From Paragonimus westermani (lineage: Eukaryota > Platyhelminthes > Trematoda > Plagiorchiida > Troglotrematidae): DNA of 64,000 bases. Of the stretch, positions 48,215-59,700 are shown in pieces (position 1 is the stretch's first letter; every line of letters starts with the position of its first letter). A model generated the notes under the pieces. The model was not told the origin of the DNA and ran no database searches. It saw only the letters and a list, made by a program, of their open reading frames with translations. Position numbers and translations under genes: made by a program. The DNA is taken from assembly GCA_008508345.1 (NCBI GenBank), contig QNGE01000288.1:186001-250000 (forward strand). Direction: 5' to 3'.

Positions 48215-51200
48215 CGACTGGAACAAGGTTTAGAACGTAGACCTTGCAGCGGACGGAATAGTTATTTGACTAACAAAAGAAAAGACTTGTTTCCTTAAGA
48301 CTTGAGAGAAGGAACTGAAATAGATCATCAAAACGATCTGGGAGTTTTTTTGTAAGCCACCGGAACTTACCCAGTGTCGACATGAAATTACGCTTCATGC
48401 AGTACCTATTAAGGGATGACTTGATAATCGGGTCATATAATCACTTCACTTGCCTTTAAAAATACGTGTTCCTGACTGTCAAGTTATAAAAGGGACACTG
48501 CTAACAACCTGGATCGGAAAAGCTACCTACTTCTCTGCGAACAATTAATGTTGCGCAACGAATTGCTTAGGTCATACGAAATGGTGATGAACAACGAACC
48601 GCGCCAGAATTGCTTGCGAGTGGAAAGAACAGAACAATCGCCAGTGTGTTGACTAAACATATTGGTGGGCTGATAACCATAGAACAACTAAGAAAACCTA
48701 CCCCAGCGATCTCAATATTCCACCGCACCACACGAACACAGTATAATAAAGCGCAATCCTGTCCCCCAGTAGAAATATAGCGATGGCTGGTTTTTGCACA
48801 AAGTAACGTTGCTGTGCATTCTGCAACAGCGTTCACTAACGAGGACGATTCAGACATCTTTGGTAGTGACCAGATCTGACCGGGCCGCGGGATAACGTCA
48901 ACTCATTTGCGTACTGAGTGAAATTAGTTCAGGTAAAAGTGATGCATACCTTCCGTGGGATTTCTGTTGATCGAATGATAGCCCCAGGAGCACAATCGGT
49001 AAGCGCCGACACTTCCTTAATTTCAGAGGTGACGAGTCATGACTTCATGGCTGTCCCAGAGAATAGGTGGTTCAGGGTGTGTTGTTCTCCACCAGTCACC
49101 ATTCACTGGTCTTAATAAACCATAAGACTGGAATGCAACTGGGTGCGGCCAGTCAAACTCTCATACCTAGCTCTATTGGTTGAAGGCTAACCAGACACCG
49201 GATATTCGAACCTTACGCATAAGTGAACAAAAGTTGGTGGTCACTATGACTTTGTCCAGAAATGGGCCGATCTTACTTCCGATATACTAAAGCCGAGTTT
49301 GCCCACATTTGGTGAACAGTGGAATAAATGAATGAATACAACGCGTTGGAGCAAACGAGAAATGATGGACCGATGAATAAGGGGCACTCATCGTTGACCA
49401 CATGAGCGAAGGGCAGTGAGAATGGCAAACAACAAGTTTTCGATTCACGCTGAGTTAATCGACTATGCATGAGTTTAGGTCCATAGGTTTGTGCAACGGA
49501 AATATCAAAGCGTTGTGCGTTCCTGAGATACAGCTCAACGTCAATCACATGCATTGAGTGTATAGCGTGGTTCACGAAATTTCTCACAAAACAAACCATT
49601 GAGGAGACCAATAAGAAAACGCTGTAACTAATCACTACTGTGGCTATTTTGATTCCTCAGCAGATACCGCTCAGAAAATATTGGTCAGATGAAGAGGGTA
49701 GATAAAGTGCATCCAGTTATCGGTTTTTATTGTGAACTGTCTGACTGATCCATTATAACTTATCGGTTGACAAATGTTCATAGCTGGCAAACCACTTCCA
49801 GTGTCTACCCTAGCCTGGACCAGCATCAAATATGTCTTTAATCGTACCGTTCTGTTGGCACAGCATCTACCAGAGTCCTAAGCCACTCTCATGAGGATGT
49901 CTGTCTCGCCCGTATCATGTGTAGGTTACCCAAAGCCTGAGCAGACTTGCAACAGTTTGCCACCTGCCACGGCAACTGCTCATCCAAACTTGGAGGCCGC
50001 GATCCGTCCATTTCTCTGGGTTGTTATTACTCACAGATACGCGTTAACCAGACGTACTGCCTAAGAAAAAGCTGCTGAGAATATTTATTGCACGGAATTC
50101 ACAAACTGTCTTACCTAACACTGTAGACGGCACTAACAAGCGCGCATCAAGAAGATGTAGTCGGTTCTAACCAATGGAATATAATAATACCTATATGCTA
50201 CGTACGGTTCATCTGCAGAATGCAAAAAGTGTCTGAGCATCAGTAGCTGTTTTCTCTAAAACAACGTTATCTTTATAGTCGCGGTCCACCAGTGTGATCT
50301 AGTTCCAGCATGTTGTTTGGTCCAGTCTAATTTACGCACTGCATTTTTCAAAACGATACGGATTATCTGGGTACAGCTTCAATCTGTACAACATGTTCTA
50401 ACCAGCTGTCCATCCCAGTCTGAATACCAACAATTTTCCTTCATAACAAACATGTATATGGGTGAAATGGTCAGATAAAACATCCTGATGGGAGTGGGAA
50501 TGGCAAGAATCAATAACAAGAACAAAAAAGTGAGAACTGACAAGTGGCGCTTATAAAACGTCAGGTCAGAGTCCACAAATGACGCGGCAGCCTTAGAGAC
50601 ACGACATGGCGTGTTGCAGATTCTATGTAGAGATTGCTGATTTTCCATCACTCTCTCAGTAACTTGCAAATTTGTGTCGGTCATGAATGCACTGTTTTAC
50701 TATCCATCGTTTGCGAAAAAATTACCGTATTTTTACTCTGTCCATTTGAACTCCTCGATGTGTGCTGGTTCTCAGCTCAGTGTTGTCTTTCAGGCGCCGA
50801 AACAGTTACAGACATACACAAGTGTTATCGATTGTGGAATGTGGTGACTGTGAACTCGGGCGACTTGACCTGAAACACGCATCCATCTTGTTCAGACTGG
50901 GATTTCTGGGGCTATTGCGATGTGTTGGTGCTGCTAGCTAACCTGACTCGGTAAGGCGATCTGTTCCTTGGGTAAGCCTTCTGGTTTAAACACTGAAATT
51001 TGTATCGACATTTTCTGGATGATCGGTATTACTTTGGGCGTGTCAGCCTACCTCCAGTTATCATGACAACATTCAAGCTGTTATCTAAATGGCTATTGCT
51101 CCAGCACGTTTGGTGGTTCGGGCAACGACAACCGAAGCCTGTGCTAACTTGAATGGATCGCTCACTAACAGAAGACCAGTGTGTCCGGTACGCTCTGCGT

Positions 51201-53990
51201 CCTACAAACACTTCCACGTTCTCAGTGTTCACCGCGTACCTGTAAGCCTACACCTCCGTCAGCTCAGTTCAAGCGCACATGCCTTGTTTACTTGTTTAAA
51301 CCCGGCGGATTTGTGCTATTTTCAGTCCGTAATTGCCTACCGATCCCTGTCTGTCAGTCTACCCATGGGCGCATAAGTCATGTGACGCTGTCCTCCAATG
51401 ATACCCAGAGAAACCGCGTGTTACAACTTAATTTGGTATCCAGACATTCTGCACTGAAAAAATGTAGACTGTGATAAGATCTATTCCTTTTTGAAAAGCC
51501 TTCTGTTTAATATATTCAGTATCATTCTTCTCAGTTTGGCTTGTATTGTTGTGAACCCAGAAGGCGGGTGTCACAGTTTATTTGGGGGAAACTAACACAC
51601 GACTTATGCGTCTCAACGGGACTACGAACAGAAACACTCATTTGCACACCACATTCGTCCGAGGATGCTCCAGTCACTGTGGACACCATGTCTCAGTTCC
51701 GTCATGTGGCTAAAGCCAATGTACATGATGCTGCCCACTAATGATCCTTCCTGTATCTCTCCCGTATTTATCCAGCGATCATTTCGATCCATGCTGCTAC
51801 TGAATAGCGGTGTGAGTAATATGGTGCGACCGTCTGTCCTCACTACCGTATCACTGACTTCCCTTCATTTCGTTTCCTGAGATCGGTATATTAGTTACTA
51901 CGCTGTCTGTCATCTGACTAACCAACAATGGCTTACTGAAACACAAAGACTTCTCGTCAAACACCACCTTGTCTATTTCTTCGGGTCTGAGCGGGTATTC
52001 AACATGCGAATGTAAACGTAAGTGGTACTGCACAGGTCACTTGTGATATGTTACGTGCAGTCCTTTCTTAGCCACGGTCAATGTGACACAATGATCTAAA
52101 TTGGATAAAACCAACCACGTAGGTGCCTCTTCTGAACTATTAATTGAATGTTCTTCAACACTCCGAAGTACTCTACCAAAGCTTGTTTTGGTCCAGATAA
52201 CCGTTAATTACCTATGCATGGTTCGAAGACGCTCGGAAGTAGCGAGCTCTAACGCACTGAAAATCTCAGGTTAGGGTTAGTTAGAGCTGTACACAACGGA
52301 GGTAAAAACCTATTGACCACAGTATGCGACCAATCTAGTGAGTGGCTAGCTGACAGTTATCCTGGTTCTCGCCTGACCGTCCTTAAGGCCTCCGTAACAG
52401 TGGCTAAGAAAACCGCGCTGAACCTCTGTCCGTTCTACGAACCGGTCAGCGGCAAAATTCTAGGTGAATGCCAATCGCAACAATGTTTGAAACTCAACGG
52501 CATCCGTGGAGAACCTAAGGCTGTTTCGATCAGAAATTTACAAAAAATATATTGATAATTCAACCCGTAATAGACAGTAGTAGATAACTATCAATTATGG
52601 CCTGCTTAGTCCATAGAATAGGACGGAGTTTCAATTTCAGAGTCTGTTGCTAAACTACGAACGTACAACGCAGCTTGACATTTACTCCCCCTAAACATGT
52701 TTATACTCGCCATGCAAGTTCAATTTTCTGCAGAGCATTGTACCTGTGTGCTGGTGTGGGTAAACAAAATAGTGCAGAAAGAATCACTGGATAAAAGCTG
52801 AAAAGGCTTTAAAAACCGTCAAAGGCAAGAAAGAAATGAAAAATGATCTGTTCGAAGGAGGGGATTTGTCGACTGTTCGTAAAGCATGAGTGCCTTTGGT
52901 GCGTCTCAAGGATGCCTCACCAGTTGACAGAATAGCTTAAGTATGTGAAATGAAATGCACGAGTTTGTGACCAATCTATATGGGATCAGAATATCCAGAA
53001 CATAAAACTAAAACAAATCACTGCCGAAACGCTATCGAAAGGCATCCCGAAATCACTAGAAATACCGGGGCCCGGGTACAGATGACGTAGACCCTGATTA
53101 CTCGTTGGACAGGGTCAAGAAATCGTCCGGAAAAAGTTGAAGTAATTAGACGAACGTTTGAAATTACACAGAAGCACTCAGTAGCAGAGACCACCAAAAG
53201 TTTGCTGACGAGCTTCTGCAAGTCTATGGGACGTCAGTGTTGAGGCTTGCATGACCGTTATCTCCTGAGAGTTTCTCGGAAGTGCAATGGATTGCGTGTG
53301 CAGCCGGTTCAGTATTTTGATGACGTCCGGCACAAAACCTGTTATTTCAATAAAGCTCAAGTCGAATAGTTGGTCAAGCACCTGGAGACTGACTAGCGTT
53401 CTTTGTTTTAAAAAATTACAGAGCCGGGTGTCACAATCGGTGTTGTGTGGTCAGAACAAAGGAGCATGTTAACACTCAACTTCAAGTGAAGAGGAGATTC
53501 ACCTGAAACCATAAAATAGTGTTATTGCCATAAACTTGACATACTTTTCGTCGTGCAATCAATTAGGTTCACATAGGATACGCTATACATGATTACTCGT
53601 CTACAGTCTCCACCCTGCTATAGAGAAACACCTTGATTGGGTCACACATTTTGTGACACAGATATCAGAAAGAACACTAATCGGGTCACTGCACATAAAC
53701 TGATTAGCTTTTATAGAATGAACAATTTTTCTATCAACACGATCACACAACGTAATTCTGAGTGGTAATGGCGTGAGAGAATTTTATTTTCTGGATTTTG
53801 CCGAGGTTGTTAGGTATGCCAAACCAGAGGGTCTTCAAACCTAATCTTTCTGTCGTGTTTTCCGAACACATTTTCGTCTTGCAAATCCTATGCAGCTGAG
53901 TTCATAGAACGGTCTACAGGAAGGTTGACTATTATAGGAGAATGAATGAAAGAAACAGTAACTTCAAATAGAAGTGGTTTGGGTGAGCTG
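48215..53990. other. no recognisable gene
   Basis: Frames of 100-120 codons exist, for example 49273-49635 minus and 50379-50684 minus. The latter contains a hydrophobic stretch, SVLTFLFLLLILAIP, that could be a membrane segment. None carries a recognisable domain or a matched splice-site pair. Confidence 0.45.
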
Positions 53991-54007
53991 GCTAACACGG
54001 TAACATT

Positions 54008-54292
54008 TAAAACAATTTTGGTTTCAGCGAACAGAACAGTTTTCGATAAATTCTCGTCTTAGGCTGGTTCAATTATATATCAAATCAAGTAACAATAAAG
54101 GAAGTTATTGATAAGAAATGTTAAGAAGGTAAGGCGATTGGGTAAAACACAAACATGACTCAGTTGTGGTTATGCTCACAAGGTTTCACGATGTCAGTGT
54201 TAATTGGGGTGAGTTGGGGGGGGGGACGGGATCAAATTGCCTCGTGGGATGAGTGTACGTATTTGGCCACGTTAATCCCAAGGTGTGAACGA
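54008..54292 (-). repeat. PLE-2 inverted repeat, 3' arm
   Basis: This arm comprises the last coding segment and the 3' untranslated end of the element. Its reverse complement appears at 56000-56283 with scattered substitutions and small indels, clearly more diverged than the arms of PLE-1. Shared landmarks include TTCGTTCACACCTTGGGATTA, the CAATCGCCTTACC block and GCTGAAACCAAAATTG. Confidence 0.88.
54016..54080 (-). ncRNA. hammerhead-like core in PLE-2 3' arm, degenerate
   Basis: The minus strand reads CCAGC-CTAAGACGAG, a short loop, CGAAAAC, a short stem III and TTC, then GCTGAAACC. GANGAG and CGAAA are conserved and CAGC/GCTG could form stem I, with a further AATT/AATT pairing outside an internal loop. 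The C-T of the CTGANGA box is separated from GACGA by two extra bases (AA), and stem III is imperfect. PLEs of many animals carry hammerhead ribozymes in their pseudo-LTRs, which supports a decayed ribozyme. Confidence 0.4.
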
Positions 54293-54958
54293 AGTGTTTT
54301 TGAACACACAAATCCGGTTGACGTAATCGGATTGCAACCGCCTCGGCTATGGACGGGATGCGCCCCTTGACCCTTCGTGACGCGGCGGCCGGGGCACCTT
54401 AGACAATGTGAAATGCACTATCCGTGTCTGTGTGTCGGTCACAGTCAACTAGGTGGGCTAGAAGGGATGAGTTGATGTCCTTTGTTATTCCGGAACGAAA
54501 CCATGCCAGGCAGTGCTCCGAATTCTTTCCGATAAATGCCTAGTGGAGCGACCAATATATGCTGAACCACAGGAACAGTCAAATGAGTAGATCAAGAATG
54601 AGGCTTCACTGTAAGGCATATTATCTATCACATTAAGTGGCACCGTCCGTTTTGAGTAAAACGTTACGACAGAGCTTGCAGCATAGTAGGTACTGCCAAT
54701 CGCATCAGTTGGTTGGCGCATTATCAGATCGGCTGCTGCGTCACCTTTGAAAGGCAGAGTTACATTGATCTTTTTCTTATCAACTGTGGTAATTGGGACG
54801 TGCATTGGTCTCTGTTGCATGTTCCTGATAATGAATTTCTCAGGATAGGCATTGCTTGAAAGGATATCCTGTATCATGCTTAGTTCCCATTCTATCGCGT
54901 CTTCCGTACAGACTCTTGTCAAGCAGCGTACAAGGCCCCGTTTCATACTAATCGGCAC
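54170..54958 (-). pseudogene. PLE-2 thumb and GIY-YIG endonuclease remnant
   Basis: The frame 54485-54958 reads the RT thumb (LSSNAYPEKFIIRNMQQRP, VDKKKINVTLPFKGDAAADL) and the nuclease start LIYSFDCSCGSAYIGRSTRH, LSERIR. A frameshift near 54515 then moves the nuclease into another frame: EHCLAWFRSGITKDINSSLL, HLVDCDRHTDTDSAF. A stop near 54405 is followed by the recognisable tail (TLR..HSRGGCNPITSTGFVCSKTL, in shifted frame) down to a poly-G/C run near 54217-54228, about 54170. The Arg of the LSERIR motif is present. The domain is complete in order but not translatable. Confidence 0.82.
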
Positions 54959-55995
54959 ATAGCTGTTTTCTTTCTATATACGCTTCGTTATAACGATCCA
55001 AAAATGCCAAAATAGACATACAATCATCAGCTTCTTGTTCCAAAGTGAACACAATGTTCTTGTACGCCTTGTTGAAAACGGTCAAAAGCTTGTGTAAATC
55101 TTCCGTTGTATCCACTACGCATAAAACATCGTCTGCATATCGTCGATAGTAACTGGTTTTTCTAATAGTCTCATCCAACTGGTTGTTCTCGAGCATGGTC
55201 ATAAAAATGTCTGCCAGTAACGGGCCTCATGGTGAACCCATAGCCACACCATCAATCTAGCGATAAAGCTCATCACTGAATTGAAACTGGATGCTGCTAG
55301 TGTAGAACATTATTAACTTCTTCAACTCAGTCACATGTAGACCGACGTTAATCCGTCCAGTTTCGATATAATCACATAAAAATTGTATTGTTTCGACTAG
55401 CGGGACATTCGTGAATACAGACGAAACATCGAAAGATATCATTTTCTTGTCCGACACGTTGAGGTGAGAGATGGAATCAACAAATTCAAACGTGTCTCTC
55501 AAACTGTATTTATTAACTTCTTTCTTGACCGGGTCCAGGATCTCCACATGCCATTGCGCAACAGCATGATAGGGCGAATTACACATGTAAAGTCTAAGCG
55601 GTACTTCGTCTTTATGTATTTCTGGCAGTCCGTATAGCCGCGGGATACGGGTTCCTGTTGGACGGATGCGCTCGAATACATGTGCACTAATAGCGTCAGC
55701 CTGTTTCAACCGTCGTAGAGTCCTCGAGAACCCCTTTTCAATTGCTATCGTCTTATCTTTCCCGGACTTCTCCCTCTGAAATTTCGTCTTATCAGACAAA
55801 ACATTCATCATTTTTGAAATACAGTCATCCCTACTCAACAGAACAATTCCGGCCCCCTTATTTGGTTTTGATATCATAATCGATTGATTGTTTTTTCAAG
55901 GTTGTAACCTCCTCTAAATGGGACTTTGTGAGTAATCCATAAGTTGAGGTCTTACGATCTAGGAATTTGTAGCAAACATTACCAATAGTGGATTT
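54948..55995 (-). pseudogene. PLE-2 reverse transcriptase remnant
   Basis: The frame 55257-55877 runs from SKPNKGAGIVLLSRDD through RPTGTRIPRLYGLPEIHKD, a small deletion at VPLRL-YMCNSPY, and the first catalytic motif MISFDVSSVFTNVP to SIQFQFSDELYR. Two in-frame stops follow, one where the family has Q before IDGVAMGSP and one in SP-x-GPLLADIFM. The frame resumes at 54948-55202 with YYRRYADDVLCVV, so the catalytic Y-x-D-D is intact here, unlike PLE-1. Between ILAFLD and MKRGLVRCLTRVC about 25 codons, including the WTGQY thumb motif, are missing. Upstream, a frameshift near 55880 separates it from the last part of the N-terminal domain. Confidence 0.85.
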
Positions 55996-55999
55996 GAAG

Positions 56000-56283
56000 T
56001 TCGTTCACACCTTGGGATTACTGTGGCCAAACACGTACACTTAACTCACAAGGCAATTTGATTCCGCCTTTCCCATCTCACCCCAATTAACAGACTTCCT
56101 AAAACCTTGTGAGCATAACCACAACTAGGTCATGTTTGCGTTCTACCCAATCGCCTTACCCTCGTCCCATTTTCCTATCAATCACTTCCGTTATTGTTAC
56201 TTGATTTGATGTATAATTGTACGAGTCAAAGATGAGAATTGATCGAAAACAGTTCTGTTCGCTGAAACCAAAATTGTTTTACA
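56000..56283 (+). repeat. PLE-2 inverted repeat, upstream arm
   Basis: This copy of the PLE 3' end in plus orientation joins the truncated coding part at 55998-56000. It lacks the long G/C run of the other arm and differs by several indels. Its outer end (AACCAAAATTGTTTTA, to 56283) matches the outer end of the other arm, so both outer ends are the 3' terminus of the element. Confidence 0.88.
56213..56280 (+). ncRNA. hammerhead-like core in PLE-2 upstream arm, degenerate
   Basis: This is the equivalent of the motif at 54016-54080 on the other arm: AAAGATGAG, loop AATTGAT, CGAAA, then ACAG-TT-CTGT, a perfect short stem III, and TTC before GCTGAAACC. The GATGAG and CGAAA boxes and stem III are better preserved here, but stem I has lost its pairing and the first two core bases are AA rather than CT. 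Confidence 0.4.
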
Positions 56284-56639
56284 TGATTTCTGCAGGGATT
56301 TTCAATTATTTGAAACATATTAAGGCTCTCTCGATAACATTTGTTAAACCATCCTTCTTTTAATTACATATTCGTTACAAGGATGAATGTAGTTTATTTT
56401 GGACGGCATTATGGCCTGACGCTATACTTTTTCATCCCGAATTCCGGACTCGCTATTGCCAATTGTTGCCTCGAGACGTTTCACACAATGCAGCCACAAA
56501 AGCTTCAACTGCGACCCACGGTACATGTTTGCTTTTGGAGACATATCTGACGTAAAATCAAACGGCGATAGTGAAAAGCGCACCTCTTGTGCTTGAATCC
56601 TCTCTGAGGACATTGTAACCACCGCACGAATCACGAGTT

Positions 56640-56790
56640 GACACTCGGTGGGTGCCAGTCTGAGAAGCAACGGATATACCAGTCCACAAAGTCAGATGAC
56701 AGTCATCACTATAGTGAAGCACAGCTGACGTGACTAGAATCCGGACTCACAATGAGTCGACCAGTGCCGCCATTGTAATTCATACAAATG
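56640..56790 (-). repeat. possible second tRNA-derived SINE
   Basis: On the minus strand TGGCGGCACTGGTCGA (complement of 56757-56772) resembles the A box of the SINE at 3600-3745. GGATTCTAGTCAC (complement of 56730-56742) is a poor B box at a suitable distance. No hammerhead follows. The match is weak and I give it as a suggestion only. Confidence 0.25.
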
Positions 56791-56799
56791 CTCCGTGCT

Positions 56800-59700
56800 G
56801 GCCGAATTAATCACAACCACGTGACCTAGTAGCTTTACTTGGCGAGATCTTGGTACACAGGTATCAACCTGATTTGGGGGGTGTAGTCAACATAGTGAGA
56901 TGCCTGCATCAGGCAGCTTTCTTTCTGCATGCATCCACTCTCACCGTTCGTCAAAAGTCTCCTCCACTTGAGAGTTCAGACACCACCTTGTATCTTCTGT
57001 GGGGCCCAACACCCCAACATCCGTTGTGGATCCGAGGATGCACCAGTTTGTCCAGCGAAACGACCTTTGTGAGGTTCTCCCTTGCCATCTCAAACCAAGC
57101 ACTAGTAGAACCAATGAAAATTCTGGTCGCTTCGTTCAATTGAGGTTTCTAACAAATTTATTTGCTCAATTATATGCGTCGTGTTTGCCGTCATACGGTG
57201 GGATCACACATCCTGAGCTCCATACTACTCCGACCAGGCGTGGTTCAGCGACGCATATGCGATTCGTCACAGCCGATCCATCACGCGCTCTGTCCCAACC
57301 ATTGCCGCATCTGCTCTAATTGGTAGCTTGATTAACTGGTCGCTCCTTTGCGATCAATCGAATGGTCTGTGTGAAATTAAACTAGCTTGCTATGTAGTTC
57401 GCGATGTCATACATACTTGCACTTTGTAATGAACGTTCTGGTTAGCCATTATCAGTAGTAGAATGTAGGCTCGATTTTCTTCATTCTGGATACCGATTTG
57501 TATCGTGTCCTCCTATTTGGAAACGAACATCAGCACTCATTTCTCAGTAGCTATTTCCAGCAACTTTGACGACTGCGCTATTTGCCTCACTTAAGAAGAA
57601 AAATACATGTCAAACGGTTTCGTTCCACTTTGGTGTGATCTGTACATTATTCAAACTTCTGACAAACTCCTGGTGGCCCTGTACTTCACGCCTATGATGT
57701 GGTGGAACAACAAACATCAGACACCAGCAGGAAAGTCACCGTGATGAACTATGCACCGTATTGGGAACACGATATATCATAATGTTCAATCTGACGGACA
57801 GACGACGTTGAGCTTTTGGAAAACACTGCTCAAAGAATTTGCCAGTGTAATATACAGGATTGTGGTCGGTACGTGATTAATCGAAATGAAATTTCACAAT
57901 TCATTTGAATATGAAGAATGAATGATACAGAGTTGTAAAGGCCAACTATAAAAGTACCCCCAGAACACTGACATACAGAGGAAAGACAAATACGCGCGGA
58001 TAATCTGAATAGCACTCTCTAGTAGGTCACATAAGAGATATTGCTTGGTTAATTATTCATTTGTCTTGAACTCAATGCCCGTGTAGCTTGCCCGTAGACG
58101 ACGGTAAACCAAGTGATTGATAGCAAAGCCAAAGCAACCGCATTAACGCACATAGATTTTGATGACCATTTCTTCGTCGGCATATTCTGTTGCGGTGACA
58201 AGCGGACCACCATTATAAACTGCTCACAAGCACATGAGCACAGTTCAGTCTACCCGGTTGTACATCGATGAGCAACCGATAAGACACTGTTCTTATGAGC
58301 AGAAACAAGACACCGTTCATCCCAACTCGCTGAATTTGGTGATGCATACAGTCAAACCCATCTGCATAATGTACTTGGTCACCCTTTTAGTACGTACGTG
58401 TTCGGCTTGGAAGTAATCGGACGATATACAAAATTTTGACAGCAATAGGAACCGGTTATACACTGGACCCCATACACTTTTGTTCATAATCGTATGGAGA
58501 GTGGTTAAAATAACAATGTTTGGACAACTGCGCGACAGGATACGTGGATATAAGTCATATGGACACGTCGGTGTTGTTCACCGTGTTTTGCATAAAAACA
58601 ACTATAATCAACAATGCGGCAAAAAGGAAACTTCCGTTTGATGCCTTCAAGTCAAATGATATATGAGGTTTATCGACAGACAGTCGACAGCCAGATACTC
58701 CACCCACAAGAGCGAATGTAACTGATGAACTACGTGTCTAATATAAATTGCAGAATAGCAGAACTGTCAATGCTCACATTTGTAACCTATCAAACTGGTT
58801 TTTAACTGCCCTGCTGAAGGTGGAACTAATAGTATCCCCCTTCTAAATCCACATCTGCAATCGAGAATCATGTATAAGGTGTGTAAATGGTCGTTCTTTG
58901 GGACTACCTACAACGCTTAATCAGTCAATCCATTACACAGACATCGAGTAATTCGTCCCACAGAATACCAGATCATAGGATTTTGGTCATACTCTTTAAG
59001 GAGCGCTTGACTGGGCTGTATTGCGTATGCCTAATCCCTCGTTCTCTACACACGCATGGCCTTTCTACCTGTTGATATAAAATGTACACTGATTCATCTG
59101 GGTACATGATATGGTTCTTCATAATATTTAGTCACCTGCAGCGCCCTGCGCAGAAAGGATACACACATGGGATACCAAGATAGAATCGCCACGCTACTTA
59201 ATTACCGAAGCAATGTGCTTAGGGATACCAAAACCCAATAAACCAGAGAAATTTGACTCTCTATTCTTAAAAGGTACCGGTTTCCTTTGCCAGTATTTAT
59301 TTCATCTTCACTGATTCTACGGCGAAATTTTGGACTAGTCGTGGTGCTCTAAACGTGCTATTCATGAACCTGCAATTATCATGGGTACAGCAATGAGGCT
59401 TTTTAATCACTCCAACTTTTCCCTTATGCAACCTGCTAACTGTTTGCATTTTGTCTTCGGTCACAATGCACTGAAATGCAGGCATGCTGTTATCTTGCCC
59501 AACACGGAATACATAAGCGTCCCAATGGGAGACCACAGGTAGAATGCCATAATACGCGCACTTTAGGCTGACTATGTCAATGTGAGTGCATTTTGAAGGC
59601 ACTCAAACAGATGGATCACAGGCATTGTCCGTCCATGTTTCCTGGTTTTCCTGACAGTTTTATGGAAGAAATTTTCAATCTGTGTTCATTTGTAAAACCC

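Larger units (their letters stand above)
54008..56283 (-). mobile_element. Penelope-like retroelement PLE-2, truncated, inverted ends
   Basis: A 5'-truncated PLE on the minus strand is bracketed by two inverted copies of its own 3' end (54008-54292 and 56000-56283). Reading from high to low coordinates gives: the inverted 3' copy; the end of the N-terminal domain (KSTIGNVCYKFLD, about 55940-55995); RT (about 54950-55877); GIY-YIG; a C-terminal tail to about 54170; and the 3' untranslated region to 54008. The junction between inverted copy and coding part is at about 55998. Stops, frameshifts and small deletions are spread along the coding part. No target-site duplication could be seen at the outer ends. 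Confidence 0.9.

Noticed and set aside
49168..49213. tRNA-like boxes (TAGCTCTATTGG and GATATTCGAACC)
   Set aside because: Spacing is acceptable but no acceptor or anticodon stem could be closed, and both boxes deviate; not enough for a tRNA or SINE call.
11014..50244. Identical 16-mer GTGTCTGAGCATCAGT at 11014-11029 and 50229-50244
   Set aside because: Flanks do not align, and one such match is roughly expected by chance in a 64 kb window.
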